A DNA stretch of 64,000 bases from an uncultured Rhodobacter sp. (GTDB lineage Bacteria; Pseudomonadota; Alphaproteobacteria; Rhodobacterales; Rhodobacteraceae). The notes below the pieces were generated by a model that had not been told where the DNA came from, did not search any database, and saw only the letters and a program-made list of their open reading frames with translations. Below are positions 31,055-42,906 of this stretch, in pieces (the stretch's first letter is position 1; each line of letters opens with the position of its first letter). The translations under genes were made by a program, and so were the position numbers. The stretch lies in the NCBI GenBank assembly GCA_945952585.1, contig CAMFII010000011.1, positions 87,992-151,991 of the forward strand, in the 5' to 3' direction.

Positions 31055-31073
31055 GAAATTTCGTAGAAATTTC
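31055..31073. repeat. AT-rich palindrome GAAATTTC-GTA-GAAATTTC
   Basis: 8-bp perfect arms, 1 nt from its partner, 8 nt after icd stop. Confidence 0.9.
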
Positions 31074-31081
31074 GTCGGGCG

Positions 31082-32296
31082 TCAGCCCTTGAGCGCCTTG
31101 TTCAGGTACTCGTCGACCTTCTCGAGATAGCCCATGGTCGAGAGCCACTTCTGGTCCGGTCCGACCAGCAGGGCAAGGTCCTTGGTCATCCAGCCATCCT
31201 CGACCGCATCGACCGTCACCTTCTCCAGCGTCTCGGCGAAGCGGAGGAGCTGCGCGTTGTCGTCAAGCTTGGCGCGGTGCTTCAGGCCGCCGGTCCAAGC
31301 GTAGATCGAGGCAACGGAGTTGGTCGAGGTTTCCTTGCCCTTCTGGTGCTCGCGGTAGTGGCGGGTCACGGTGCCGTGGGCGGCTTCCGCCTCGACCGTC
31401 TTGCCATCCGGCGTCATCAGGACCGAGGTCATCAGGCCGAGCGAGCCGAAGCCCTGCGCGACGGTGTCGGACTGCACGTCGCCGTCGTAGTTCTTGCAGG
31501 CCCAGACATAGCCACCCGACCATTTCAGCGCCGAGGCCACCATGTCGTCGATCAGGCGGTGCTCGTAGGTGATCCCGGCCTTCTTGAAGGCATCGGCGAA
31601 CTCTTCCTCGTAGACCTTCTGGAAGATGTCCTTGAAGCGGCCGTCATAGGCCTTGAGGATGGTGTTCTTGGTCGACAGGTACACCGGCCAGCCGAGGTTC
31701 AACCCGTAGTTCAGCGAGGCGCGGGCGAAGTCGGTGATCGAATCGTCAAGGTTGTACATGCCCATGTAGACGCCGGAGGAGGGCGCGTCATAGACGTCCT
31801 TCTCGATCACGGTGCCGTCCTCGCCCACGAACTTCATCGTGAGCTTGCCCTTGCCGGGGAAGCGGAAGTCGGTGGCGCGGTACTGGTCGCCGAAGGCGTG
31901 GCGGCCGACGACGATCGGCTTGGTCCAGCCGGGGACAAGGCGCGGCACGTTGCGGCAGATGATCGGCTGGCGGAAGATCACGCCACCGAGGATGTTGCGG
32001 ATCGTGCCGTTCGGCGATTTCCACATCTGCTTCAGGCCGAATTCCTCGACCCGGGCCTCGTCCGGGGTGATCGTCGCGCATTTGACGCCGACGCCGTATT
32101 TCTTGATCGCGTTGGCCGCATCGACGGTGATCTGGTCGTTGGTGGCGTCGCGCGCCTCGATGCCGAGGTCGTAGTACTTCAGGTCCACGTCGAGATAGGG
32201 CAGGATCAGTTTCTTCTTGATGAAGTCCCAGATGATCCGGGTCATCTCGTCGCCGTCGAGTTCGACGACGGGGTTCGCTACCTTGATCTTCGACAT
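31082..32296 (-). CDS. icd: NADP-dependent isocitrate dehydrogenase
   Basis: 404 aa; [62 protein letters not shown]. Confidence 0.97.
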   Translation of the reverse strand: MSKIKVANPVVELDGDEMTRIIWDFIKKKLILPYLDVDLKYYDLGIEARDATNDQITVDAANAIKKYGVGVKCATITPDEARVEEFGLKQMWKSPNGTIRNILGGVIFRQPIICRNVPRLVPGWTKPIVVGRHAFGDQYRATDFRFPGKGKLTMKFVGEDGTVIEKDVYDAPSSGVYMGMYNLDDSITDFARASLNYGLNLGWPVYLSTKNTILKAYDGRFKDIFQKVYEEEFADAFKKAGITYEHRLIDDMVASALKWSGGYVWACKNYDGDVQSDTVAQGFGSLGLMTSVLMTPDGKTVEAEAAHGTVTRHYREHQKGKETSTNSVASIYAWTGGLKHRAKLDDNAQLLRFAETLEKVTVDAVEDGWMTKDLALLVGPDQKWLSTMGYLEKVDEYLNKALKG

Positions 32297-32364
32297 GGGT
32301 GCCCCTTGCGGTTTGAGATTCGACTGGGGGTCACATAGCGGAATTCAGCCGGCTTGGGAAGTAT

Positions 32365-32382
32365 GGTATGCAATGGCATACC
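32365..32382. promoter_or_regulatory. inverted repeat GGTATGC-AATG-GCATACC upstream of icd
   Basis: 7-bp perfect arms between icd start and the HD-domain gene stop. Confidence 0.55.
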
Positions 32383-32403
32383 GAAATGTCGCGGAGTGCG
32401 GGC

Positions 32404-33000
32404 TTAGTCGCCGAAGAAGCTGCGGGTCCGGGCGCGGACCCAGTCCCACAGCCTTGGCGCGCCGCGGGCCACCTTGGCGCCGACGCGGGTTTCAAGCTGT
32501 TCGGCGGTGACATTGTAGGTGATCCAGGTGCCGCCACCGGACACGAGGTTCTGCATCACCGGCTGGACCCGGTCGAGCGACTTGGCGAAGACGGCATCGG
32601 GCGTCTCGGCTGCCTCGAACTCGGCCCAGAGCGCGCGGAACTCGGCGGCCTGATCGGCCGGGAGGAGGCCGAAGATCCGCTCGGCCGCCGCCGCCTCGGC
32701 CGCGACGACTGCGACCGATCCATGCGCCTCGCCATTGGCGGAGTGGATCGGCACGTCGCCCACGTCGATCTCGACCAGATCATGGAGGAGGAGCATGCGG
32801 ATCACCCGGTCGATCTGCACACCCGGCCCGGCCTGATCGGCCAGCACCATGGCGTAGAGCGCCAGATGCCACGAATGCTCGCCCGAGTTCTCTGGCCGCG
32901 AGCCGTCGCCAAGCGTGGTCGCGCGCAGGACCGTCTTCAGTCGGTCGGCTTCATTCAGAAAGGCGAACTGCGCCGCGAGACGGTCGTGGTCCGCGGTCAA
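32404..33000 (-). CDS. HD domain hydrolase (5'-deoxynucleotidase YfbR-like)
   Basis: RPENSGEHSWHLALYAMVLAD and LLLHDLVEIDVGD HD motifs. Confidence 0.88.
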   Translation of the reverse strand: MTADHDRLAAQFAFLNEADRLKTVLRATTLGDGSRPENSGEHSWHLALYAMVLADQAGPGVQIDRVIRMLLLHDLVEIDVGDVPIHSANGEAHGSVAVVAAEAAAAERIFGLLPADQAAEFRALWAEFEAAETPDAVFAKSLDRVQPVMQNLVSGGGTWITYNVTAEQLETRVGAKVARGAPRLWDWVRARTRSFFGD

Positions 33001-33260
33001 TGCCCGACGCTCAGGTCTCTGGGCGCCTCGGGCGCCGCCCCGCCGGTTTCGGCCGCGGTGATCGCGGCTTCGAGGAATTTCCGACCGCGCCCTTCGGCCA
33101 GGCGCAGGCGAATCGAGGTGAGATAGGCTTCCTGCAGCGTCGTCGACGACGCGCCGAGGACGCGGCTCACGTCGACATAGAGCCGGTCGTTGCCGAACTT
33201 CTCCATCGCCTCGATCGTGTCGCGGGCCAGGTTGTCTGCCAGATCGTCGATCAGTGCCAT
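32997..33260 (-). CDS. small conserved-looking protein, unknown function
   Basis: 87 aa; overlaps HD gene by 4 bp, consistent codon usage. Confidence 0.65.
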   Translation of the reverse strand: MALIDDLADNLARDTIEAMEKFGNDRLYVDVSRVLGASSTTLQEAYLTSIRLRLAEGRGRKFLEAAITAAETGGAAPEAPRDLSVGH

Positions 33261-33270
33261 GGGCCGGTCC

Positions 33271-33930
33271 TCAGCGGGTGCCTTCGGTCAGGCGGCGCTT
33301 CACATAGTCGCTGACCGTCTGGATCATCGGCTTCATATGCGCTTCCTCGTCCTTGAAGAAGTGGTCCGCCCCCTCGATCTGCGAATGGGTGATCTTGATG
33401 CCCTTCTGCTCGTGCAGCTTGTTGACGAGCGAGGTCGTGTCCTTGGGCGGCGCCACCCGGTCGGCGGTGCCATTGATGATGAGGCCCGAGGACGGGCAGG
33501 GCGCGAGGAACGAGAAGTCGTACATGTTGGCGGGCGGGCTGACCGAGACGAAGCCGGTGATCTCCGGACGGCGCATGAGAAGCTGCATGCCGATCCAGGC
33601 CCCGAAGGAGAAACCTGCGACCCAGCAATGCTTGGCGTTCTGGTTCAGCGCCTGCAGGTAGTCGAGCGCCGAGGCTGCATCGCTCAGTTCGCCGATCCCC
33701 TGATCATATTCGCCCTGGCTGCGGCCCACGCCGCGGAAGTTGAAGCGCAGGACGGTGAAGCCGAGATTGTAGAAGGCGTAGTGCAGGTTGTAGACGACCT
33801 TGTTGTTCATCGTGCCGCCGAACTGCGGATGGGGGTGCAGCACGATGGCGATCGGTGCATCGCGGTCCTTCTGCGGGTGGTAACGGCCTTCGAGGCGCCC
33901 CTCGGGGCCTGCAAAGATCACTTCGGGCAT
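33271..33930 (-). CDS. alpha/beta hydrolase (dienelactone hydrolase-like)
   Basis: VLHPHPQFGGTMNNKVVYNL, FNFRGVGRSQGEYD, VAGFSFGAWIG; start at MPEVIFAGPEG since the longer ORF overlaps iscR. Confidence 0.88.
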   Translation of the reverse strand: MPEVIFAGPEGRLEGRYHPQKDRDAPIAIVLHPHPQFGGTMNNKVVYNLHYAFYNLGFTVLRFNFRGVGRSQGEYDQGIGELSDAASALDYLQALNQNAKHCWVAGFSFGAWIGMQLLMRRPEITGFVSVSPPANMYDFSFLAPCPSSGLIINGTADRVAPPKDTTSLVNKLHEQKGIKITHSQIEGADHFFKDEEAHMKPMIQTVSDYVKRRLTEGTR

Positions 33931-33985
33931 CGTGTCGCCTGTCTCTTTCTCATCCGATGAATTGTTGACAAATTCGCTCGGATTA

Positions 33986-34002
33986 TTTAGAACCATTCCA
34001 GA
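33986..34002. promoter_or_regulatory. Irr/ICE-like box TTTAGAA-CCA-TTCCAGA upstream of iscR
   Basis: Matches TTTAGAA-N3-TTCTAAA with 2 mismatches; preceded by TTGACA at 33965-33970. Confidence 0.6.
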
Positions 34003-34083
34003 TTCCGGCGGGGCCGGAGCGGGTCGAGGTGAGTTAAGCAGCCTTGGCCCATCCGTCAATTGATCACGTTGCGGGGCGCGACA

Positions 34084-34542
34084 ATGAAACTCTCGACCAA
34101 GGGACGTTACGCGATGATGGCGCTGGCCGATCTGGCGCTGGCCCGGCCTGACGACCTCGTGTCGCTGGCGGCGATTTCCAAGCGTCAGGACATCTCGCTT
34201 CCGTATCTCGAGCAGCTCTTCGTGAAGCTGCGCAGGGCGGGTCTGGTCGAGGCAGCGCGGGGGCCGGGCGGTGGCTACAAGCTGGCGCGCACGCCCGAGG
34301 ACATCCGGGTGTCCGAGGTGCTGGAGGCGGTCGACGAGACGGTCAGCGCGCTCCATACCGGGGCGGGGGCCACGGGCGGCGTCTCGGGCACGCGGGCGCA
34401 GTCGATGACAAACCGGCTGTGGGAAGGGCTGTCGGCGCATGTCTATGTCTTCCTGCACCAGACGACGCTGGCGGACGTGATCGGTAACGGCATGAAACCC
34501 TGCCCGGCGGTGCCGGCGCTGTTCGCGGTGGTGGACGAGTAA
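34084..34542 (+). CDS. iscR: Rrf2 family transcriptional regulator IscR
   Basis: MKLSTKGRYAMMALADLAL, ISLPYLEQLFVKLRRAGLVEAARGPGGGYKLAR; first gene of suf cluster. Confidence 0.92.
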   Translation: MKLSTKGRYAMMALADLALARPDDLVSLAAISKRQDISLPYLEQLFVKLRRAGLVEAARGPGGGYKLARTPEDIRVSEVLEAVDETVSALHTGAGATGGVSGTRAQSMTNRLWEGLSAHVYVFLHQTTLADVIGNGMKPCPAVPALFAVVDE

Positions 34543-34611
34543 GGAAGGGGGCTGTCTGCCCCCTCTTGGCCTGACGGCCAATTCACCCCCGAGGATATTT
34601 GAGAGCAGAAA

Positions 34612-35679
34612 ATGAGCATGGGGTCGGGCATGTCATCCCGCGTCTATCTCGACTGGAACGCGACGACGCCGCTGCGCCCCGAGGCGCGGGCGGCGATGGT
34701 CGCGGCGATGGATGTAGTGGGCAATCCCTCGTCCGTGCATGCCGAGGGCCGGGCGGCCAAGGGGCTGATGGAGCGGGCCCGGGCGCAGGTGGCGGCGGCG
34801 CTTGGCGCCGAGGGGGCGGACATCGTCTTCGTCTCGGGCGCGACCGAGGCGGCGGCTTTGGCCTGCGCCGGGCGGGGCCTCGTCTGTGCCGATGTCGAGC
34901 ATGAGGCGGTCAGCGCTTGGTGCGATCCGCGTCTGGCCGTGGATCGGGAGGGCCGGGTAGAGGTGATCGCTGCCGCTGGAACCGCGCTGCAACTGGCGAA
35001 CTCCGAAACCGGGGTGATCCAGGACCTGCCCGAGGGGATTGCGGTCAGCGACCTGACGCAGGCCTTCGGCAAGATTCCCTTCGCCTTCAACTGGCTGGGC
35101 TGCGCCATGGGATTCGTCTCGGCGCACAAACTGGGCGGCCCGAAGGGCATTGGCGCCCTGGTGATCCGGCGTGGCCTTGACGTGGCTTCGCAACTGAAGG
35201 GCGGCGGGCAGGAGATGGGGCGACGCGCGGGCACAGAGAACCTGATCGGCATCGCCGGATTCGGCGCGGCGGCCGAAGCGGCGGCGCGCGATCTGGCCGA
35301 CGGCGTCTGGGAGCCGGTCGAGCAATTTAGAAATATTCTAGATGACGCATTGTCGGCTCCGGAATTTAGGACTATTTCAGTCGGAAAAGGCGCGCGGCGC
35401 CTGCCCAATACGCTTTGCCTCGTCACGCCCGGCTGGAAGGGCGAGACGCAGGTGATGCAGATGGACCTGGCCGGCTTCGCGGTTTCTGCCGGATCGGCCT
35501 GTTCCTCGGGCAAGGTGCGCGCCAGCCGGGTGCTGCGGGCGATGGGATATGACGAGACCGAGGCTTCCTCGGCGTTGCGCATCTCTCTGGGTCCGGAGGT
35601 GACGGAGGCCGAGGTGATGCGCTTTGCCGAAACCTGGCGCGCAGCCTGGCGGCGGTTCGAGGCGCGGCGAGCGTCGTGA
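34612..35679 (+). CDS. cysteine desulfurase (NifS/IscS-like)
   Basis: [29 protein letters not shown] (PLP Lys), [16 protein letters not shown] (Cys loop). Confidence 0.9.
   Translation: MSMGSGMSSRVYLDWNATTPLRPEARAAMVAAMDVVGNPSSVHAEGRAAKGLMERARAQVAAALGAEGADIVFVSGATEAAALACAGRGLVCADVEHEAVSAWCDPRLAVDREGRVEVIAAAGTALQLANSETGVIQDLPEGIAVSDLTQAFGKIPFAFNWLGCAMGFVSAHKLGGPKGIGALVIRRGLDVASQLKGGGQEMGRRAGTENLIGIAGFGAAAEAAARDLADGVWEPVEQFRNILDDALSAPEFRTISVGKGARRLPNTLCLVTPGWKGETQVMQMDLAGFAVSAGSACSSGKVRASRVLRAMGYDETEASSALRISLGPEVTEAEVMRFAETWRAAWRRFEARRAS
35326..35342. promoter_or_regulatory. Irr/ICE-like box TTTAGAA-ATA-TTCTAGA inside cysteine desulfurase CDS
   Basis: 1 mismatch from TTTAGAA-N3-TTCTAAA; second weaker copy TTTAGGACTATTTCAGT at 35365-35381. 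Confidence 0.55.
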
Positions 35680-35729
35680 ATGTGGGTTCAGGCCTCTCCA
35701 GGGGCCGGAAAGACGGAAAGGAACGCGGC

Positions 35730-37247
35730 ATGGGCGCGCTCGAAACCGAAGTGCAGGCCGACCTGAGGGAAGGCGTCGATCGCGAGACGATCGAGACGGT
35801 CAAGGCGATGTCCGGGACCTACAAATACGGCTGGGACACCGAGATCGAGACCGAATATGCGCCGAAGGGCGTGAACGAGGACATCGTCCGTCTCATCAGC
35901 CAGAAGAACGGCGAACCGGACTGGATGCTCGACTGGCGTCTGGCCGCCTATCGCCGGTGGGTGCAGATGGAAGAGCCGCGTTGGGCGATGCTCAACTATC
36001 CCGAGATCGACTACCAGGACCAGTATTACTACGCCAAGCCCAAGAGCATGGCCACGAAGCCGAAGAGCCTGGACGAGGTCGATCCGAAGCTGCTCGCCAC
36101 CTACGAAAAGCTCGGTATCCCGCTGAAGGAACAGATGATTTTGGCGGGCGTCGAGGGCAGTGAGACGCGCAAGGTCGCGGTCGATGCGGTGTTCGATAGT
36201 GTTTCGGTCGGGACGACCTTCAAGGAAGAGCTGAAGAAGGCCGGCGTGATCTTCTGCGCCATTTCCGAGGCGATCCGGGAATATCCCGACCTCGTGAAGA
36301 AGTATCTCGGCTCGGTCGTGCCGCAGTCGGACAACTTCTTTGCGACGCTGAACTCGGCGGTCTTTTCGGACGGCTCCTTCGTCTACATCCCCGAGGGCGT
36401 GCGCTGCCCGATGGAGCTGTCGACCTATTTCCGCATCAATGCCGAGAATACCGGTCAGTTCGAGCGGACGCTCATCATCGCCGACAAGGGGTCCTATGTC
36501 AGCTACCTCGAAGGCTGCACGGCGCCGAAGCGCGACACCCACCAACTGCATGCGGCGGTGGTCGAGATCGTCATTCTGGACGATGCCGAGGTGAAGTATT
36601 CGACCGTCCAGAACTGGTATCCGGGCGATGCCGAGGGCAGGGGCGGGATTTACAACTTCGTCACCAAGCGCGCCGATTGCCGGGGGGCGCGGTCGAAGGT
36701 GATGTGGACGCAGGTCGAGACGGGGTCGGCGATCACCTGGAAATATCCCTCCTGCATCCTGCGGGGCGAGGAAGCCCAAGGCGAATTCTATTCGATCGCG
36801 ATCGCCAACAATGCCCAGCAGGCCGATACCGGCACCAAGATGGTGCACCTCGGCAAGAACACCAAGTCGCGCATCGTCTCCAAGGGGATCAGCGCAGGCC
36901 GGGCGCAGAACACCTATCGCGGGCTCGTCTCGATGCACCCGCGCGCCAGCGGCAGCCGCAACTACACCCAGTGCGACAGCCTGCTGATCGGCGACAAATG
37001 CGGGGCGCATACCGTTCCCTATATCGAGGTCAAGAACAACTCCTCGCGCTGCGAGCATGAGGCGACGACCTCGAAGGTGGACGAGGACCAGCTGTTCTAC
37101 TGCCGCTCGCGCGGCATGGACGAGGAACAGGCGGTGGCGCTGGTGGTGAACGGCTTCGTCAAGGATGTGCTCCAGACGCTGCCGATGGAGTTTGCCATGG
37201 AAGCGCAGGCGCTGGTGGCAATCAGCCTGGAAGGCTCGGTCGGCTGA
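35730..37247 (+). CDS. sufB: Fe-S cluster assembly protein SufB
   Basis: [68 protein letters not shown]. Confidence 0.96.
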   Translation: MGALETEVQADLREGVDRETIETVKAMSGTYKYGWDTEIETEYAPKGVNEDIVRLISQKNGEPDWMLDWRLAAYRRWVQMEEPRWAMLNYPEIDYQDQYYYAKPKSMATKPKSLDEVDPKLLATYEKLGIPLKEQMILAGVEGSETRKVAVDAVFDSVSVGTTFKEELKKAGVIFCAISEAIREYPDLVKKYLGSVVPQSDNFFATLNSAVFSDGSFVYIPEGVRCPMELSTYFRINAENTGQFERTLIIADKGSYVSYLEGCTAPKRDTHQLHAAVVEIVILDDAEVKYSTVQNWYPGDAEGRGGIYNFVTKRADCRGARSKVMWTQVETGSAITWKYPSCILRGEEAQGEFYSIAIANNAQQADTGTKMVHLGKNTKSRIVSKGISAGRAQNTYRGLVSMHPRASGSRNYTQCDSLLIGDKCGAHTVPYIEVKNNSSRCEHEATTSKVDEDQLFYCRSRGMDEEQAVALVVNGFVKDVLQTLPMEFAMEAQALVAISLEGSVG

Positions 37248-37302
37248 GGATTTGCGAGCGCAGGCGGCCATAGCCCCGCGCCGGTATCGGATGGGAAGAA
37301 AG

Positions 37303-38057
<755 letters not shown>

Positions 38058-38058
<1 letters not shown>

Positions 38059-39338
38059 TGGCGGTGCCGCAGGCGAAAGCCGACGCGCTGGCGGCGCGGA
38101 TCGCCGGGCTGTCCTTTCCTCGCGAGGGCTGGCTGGGCGCAGCCCGGGCCGAGGCGCTGACGCGGCTGTCGGCGATGGGGCTGCCGGGCAAGCGCGATGA
38201 GTACTGGCGCTACACCGATCCCACCGACCTGATCCGGCCGGACGCGCCGCAGGCCGCGCTGTTCGATGCGGGCGACGAGCCCCCGGCCTTCGACGCGATC
38301 GAGCGGGTGAACCTTGTCTTCGTGGACGGCGTCTTCGATGCCGCCGCTTCCGACGATCCGGCGCTTGCGGGGGTGGAGATCACCCGGTTGGCGCAGGCGC
38401 CCGACCTGCATTGGGCGCGCGATCTCTACGGCGTGCTCGAAGCGCGCGGCCAGACGCCGGTGCAGCGCCCGCTCGCCGCGCTGGCCACTGCCTTTGCCAC
38501 CGACGGCCTGCTGATCCGGGTCACGGGCGAGGCGGCGCGGCCGGTTGCCCTGATCTATCGCCATGCCGATGAAAGCTCGGACGCGATCCTGCACCATTGC
38601 ATCCGCCTCGATCCCGGTGCGGAACTGACGCTTCTGGAAAGCGGTCCCGGCGCGGCCCGCTTCACCACGGCGATGGAGGTCGAGGTTGCCGATGGCGCCC
38701 GTTTCCACCATGTGCGCGTTCAGGGGCGCGACCATGAGCGCCGCGCGGCGACGCATGTCTTTGCCCGCGTCGGTGCCGAGAGCCTGTTCAAGTCCTTCAC
38801 CTTGACCGCCAACGGGGTGCTGACCCGCAACGAGGTGGTGGTGGAACTGACCGGCGACGACAGCGTGGCACATGTCGCGGGCGCCGCGATGGGCGACGGC
38901 GCCTTCCACCATGACGACACCGTGTTCATCACTCATGCCGCCGAGCGCTGCGAAAGCCGGCAGGTGTTCAAGAAGGTGCTGAAACACGGCGCGGTCGGCG
39001 TCTTCCAGGGCAAGATCCTAGTGAAACCGGGTGCGCAGAAGACCGACGGTTACCAGATCAGCCAATCGCTGCTTCTGGACGAGACCAGCCAGTTCCTCGC
39101 CAAGCCGGAGCTGGAGATCTACGCCGATGACGTGAAATGCTCGCATGGCTCGACCAGCGGGGCCATCGACGAGACGGCTTTGTTCTACCTGCGCTCGCGC
39201 GGGGTGCCTCTGCGGACGGCACAGTCGCTGCTTGTGCTGGCTTTCCTTGCCGAAGCGATCGCCGAGATCGAGGACACGGCAATTGGCGAGGACATTCGCC
39301 AGCGCCTGGAAAACTGGCTGGCGCGGCACGAGGACTGA
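38058..39338 (+). CDS. sufD: Fe-S cluster assembly protein SufD
   Basis: KRDEYWRYTDPTDLIRP; KPELEIYADDVKCSHGSTSGAIDETALFYLRSRGVP. Confidence 0.94.
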
Positions 39339-39346
39339 CCCCCCGA

Positions 39347-39826
39347 ATGGCGATCGCCACCGATATCGTGCAAAGCTGGCGCAGTCCGCGCGCCGTTCTT
39401 AGGCGTCGCCTCGACACCGCGCGCGAGGCGGATGCGCTGGCGGTCCTGATGATGGCCTGCGGGCTGATCTTCGTGTCGCAATGGCCGGGCCTTGCCCGGG
39501 CGGCGCATCTTGACCCCTCTATCCCGCTCGATGCCCGGCTGGGCGGGGCGATGATGGGGGCGGTGTTCCTGCTGCCGCCGCTGGCCTACGGTCTTGCCGC
39601 ATTGAGCCACCTCGTCGCCCGCGCACTTGGCGGCAAGGGCGACTGGCTTGGGGCGCGGATGGCGCTGTTCTGGGCGCTTCTGGCGGTCAGTCCGCTCATG
39701 CTCCTGCAGGGGCTGGTGGCAGGTTTCATCGGTCACGGCCCGGCCCTGACCCTTGTCGGAGCGATTGTCGGGGTGGTTTTCCTGATGCAATGGGGCCTGG
39801 GCCTGATCGAGGCGGAGCGCGGCTGA
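39347..39826 (+). CDS. integral membrane protein in suf operon (Yip1-like)
   Basis: 159 aa, several TM segments; tightly packed between sufD and next gene. Confidence 0.75.
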   Translation: MAIATDIVQSWRSPRAVLRRRLDTAREADALAVLMMACGLIFVSQWPGLARAAHLDPSIPLDARLGGAMMGAVFLLPPLAYGLAALSHLVARALGGKGDWLGARMALFWALLAVSPLMLLQGLVAGFIGHGPALTLVGAIVGVVFLMQWGLGLIEAERG

Positions 39827-40407
39827 TGTTGTGGTCCCTGGGCGATCTCTGGAGCGAGGCTCAACTCACGCTGTCCAATCCGCGCCTGGGCGCGCGGCGG
39901 ATCCTGGCGCTGAACCTGCCCGCGGGCGCACGCTGGACGGCGGTGGCGATCGTGGCAATCGTCTCAACGATACTCCTCTATCTGATGCTGCGCCTCACGC
40001 CGGATGACGGGGATGTACCCTTAGCCCCGATCTTGGATATGCCACTTCTGGCCGCGCTGATTCAGGTTTGCGCCCTTGTTCTAGGGGCAGGCGTCCTGGC
40101 CTTCGTTGGCCGGATGCGCGGCGGACGGGGCAGTTTCGCGGACGCGCTGCTTCTCTTTTGCTGGTTGCAGGTGCTGATCCTCGGCCTTGAAGTCATCCAG
40201 ATCTTGGCCTTTGTCCTGCTGCCGCCTCTCGGCAATCTGATCAGCCTGGGTATTGTCGGTGCCTATTTCTGGCTACTGACCAACTTCACGATGGAACTGC
40301 ACGGCTTCAGGTCGTGGGTTGCGGTTCTGGGCGGAATAATTCTGACGATCATCGCGGCGTTCCTTTTTCTGTCGTTGGCCGGGATGACGCTGGTCGTCTT
40401 GTCCTAG
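39826..40407 (+). CDS. Yip1-family-like integral membrane protein in suf operon
   Basis: MLWSLGDLWSEAQLTLSNPRLGARRIL; multi-TM; TGATG overlap with previous gene. Confidence 0.75.
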   Translation: MLWSLGDLWSEAQLTLSNPRLGARRILALNLPAGARWTAVAIVAIVSTILLYLMLRLTPDDGDVPLAPILDMPLLAALIQVCALVLGAGVLAFVGRMRGGRGSFADALLLFCWLQVLILGLEVIQILAFVLLPPLGNLISLGIVGAYFWLLTNFTMELHGFRSWVAVLGGIILTIIAAFLFLSLAGMTLVVLS

Positions 40408-40417
40408 GGGGCTGACC

Positions 40418-41638
<1,221 letters not shown>

Positions 41639-41734
41639 GGAGCCGGCAAAGCGGAAAGCGCCTTCGGTTTGGCGGAAATGCGATTGCCCGAATCGCATGT
41701 CAGGCGTCCCATCTCCGAAACCAGGGAGGTCAGA

Positions 41735-42613
41735 ATGCGCTTTACCCATACGATCGTGATTGCCACTGCTCTCGCCGGCCCGGCTTTTGCCGAAGATGTG
41801 ACAGTGATCGATGCCAAGGCCCTGTTTCCCGAGGGCCCGGTCCTGCAAGACGGCAAGCTTTACTACGCGCAATATTCCGGAAATGTCGCCTCGGTCTGGG
41901 ATGGCAAGACCAAGACCGATTTCTGGAAGGAGGATGGCTGCGGACCCTCCGCGGTGGTCCCTATGGGAGAGAATTTTGGCATCACCTGCTATGACAGCGG
42001 CAAGCTCGAGGTGATCAGCCATGACGGCAAACCCGTTGCGAGCTACGACAAGACACCAGACGGACAGCCCCTGCTAGGCCCCAACGACGGAGCACCTGAC
42101 GGCAAGGGCGGGGCCTATTTCACACTGTCCGGCCCCTGGACACCCGGACCGGTGGTCGGACGGATCGTGCACATCGCCGCGGACGGCACGATTTCCGAGG
42201 TTGCCAATGACCTCAACTACGCCAATGGCATCGTGATCGGCGCGGATGGGCGGCTTTACGTGAACGAAAGCTATGCCGGCACGGTGACGAGCTTTGCGGT
42301 GGCGGCAGACGGTACGCTGTCCGACCGCAAGAGCTTCGTGCACCTCTACCAGTTGGGCGAGGATCCTGGTGTGTTCCCGGACGGGATCAAGGTCGGGCCG
42401 AACGGGAATTTCTTCATCGGTCTCAATTCTGTGGCAGCCGTTCTTGAAGTCGCGCCCGACGGCAGCAAGGTTCTGGCACGCCATGTCTTCGAGAGCCAGG
42501 GCACGCCGAACATGACCTTTTCGGCTGATGGCAAGACCATGTATGTGATGGCCGTCGACAACGAGGCGGGGGTGCCCTACGAGGGCCGGGTCCTGGCGAC
42601 AACCCTGCCGTAA
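41735..42613 (+). CDS. secreted SMP-30/gluconolactonase-like beta-propeller protein
   Basis: Signal peptide MRFTHTIVIATALAGPAFA; LGPNDGAPDGKGGAYFT, LNYANGIVIGADGRLYVNES. Confidence 0.85.
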   Translation: MRFTHTIVIATALAGPAFAEDVTVIDAKALFPEGPVLQDGKLYYAQYSGNVASVWDGKTKTDFWKEDGCGPSAVVPMGENFGITCYDSGKLEVISHDGKPVASYDKTPDGQPLLGPNDGAPDGKGGAYFTLSGPWTPGPVVGRIVHIAADGTISEVANDLNYANGIVIGADGRLYVNESYAGTVTSFAVAADGTLSDRKSFVHLYQLGEDPGVFPDGIKVGPNGNFFIGLNSVAAVLEVAPDGSKVLARHVFESQGTPNMTFSADGKTMYVMAVDNEAGVPYEGRVLATTLP

Positions 42614-42658
42614 TCCGGGTTGCGGTGCGCGGCGTTCTGGCCTATAGCCACGTCGCAC

Positions 42659-42735
42659 GCACCCGTAGCTCAGCTGGATAGAGCGTTGCCCTCCGAAGGC
42701 AAAGGCCACACGTTCGAATCGTGTCGGGTGCGCCA
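42659..42735 (+). tRNA. tRNA-Arg (anticodon CCG), CCA encoded
   Basis: 77-nt cloverleaf: GCACCCG acceptor, GCTCAGCTGGATAGAGC D-arm, TTGCC-CTCCGAA-GGCAA anticodon arm, GTTCGAATC T-loop, CGGGTGC-G-CCA. Confidence 0.97.
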
Positions 42736-42906
42736 ATCTTCATAGTATTGGCTGTGGGTTGACTCGGATCGGTTCGGGCGGTGTCCGACGGTGCGCGCCT
42801 GTCCCGAACTAAGCGCAGCTGCTGGGGTGGGTGCGTGGGTTGTTCGAGAGCCCGATTGCCCCATGCTTTCGTCTCAGATCGTGCAGGCAACGGTGCTTCA
42901 GTTCGT

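Noticed and set aside
33931-34581. N-terminal extension of the alpha/beta hydrolase ORF across iscR
   Set aside because: iscR on the opposite strand is convincing; the hydrolase domain starts at MPEVIFAGPEG (33930).
42659-42735. attL-type duplication of the tRNA-Arg 3' end within the window
   Set aside because: No second copy of the T-arm/acceptor sequence noticed downstream and no integrase gene, so an island boundary is not supported here.
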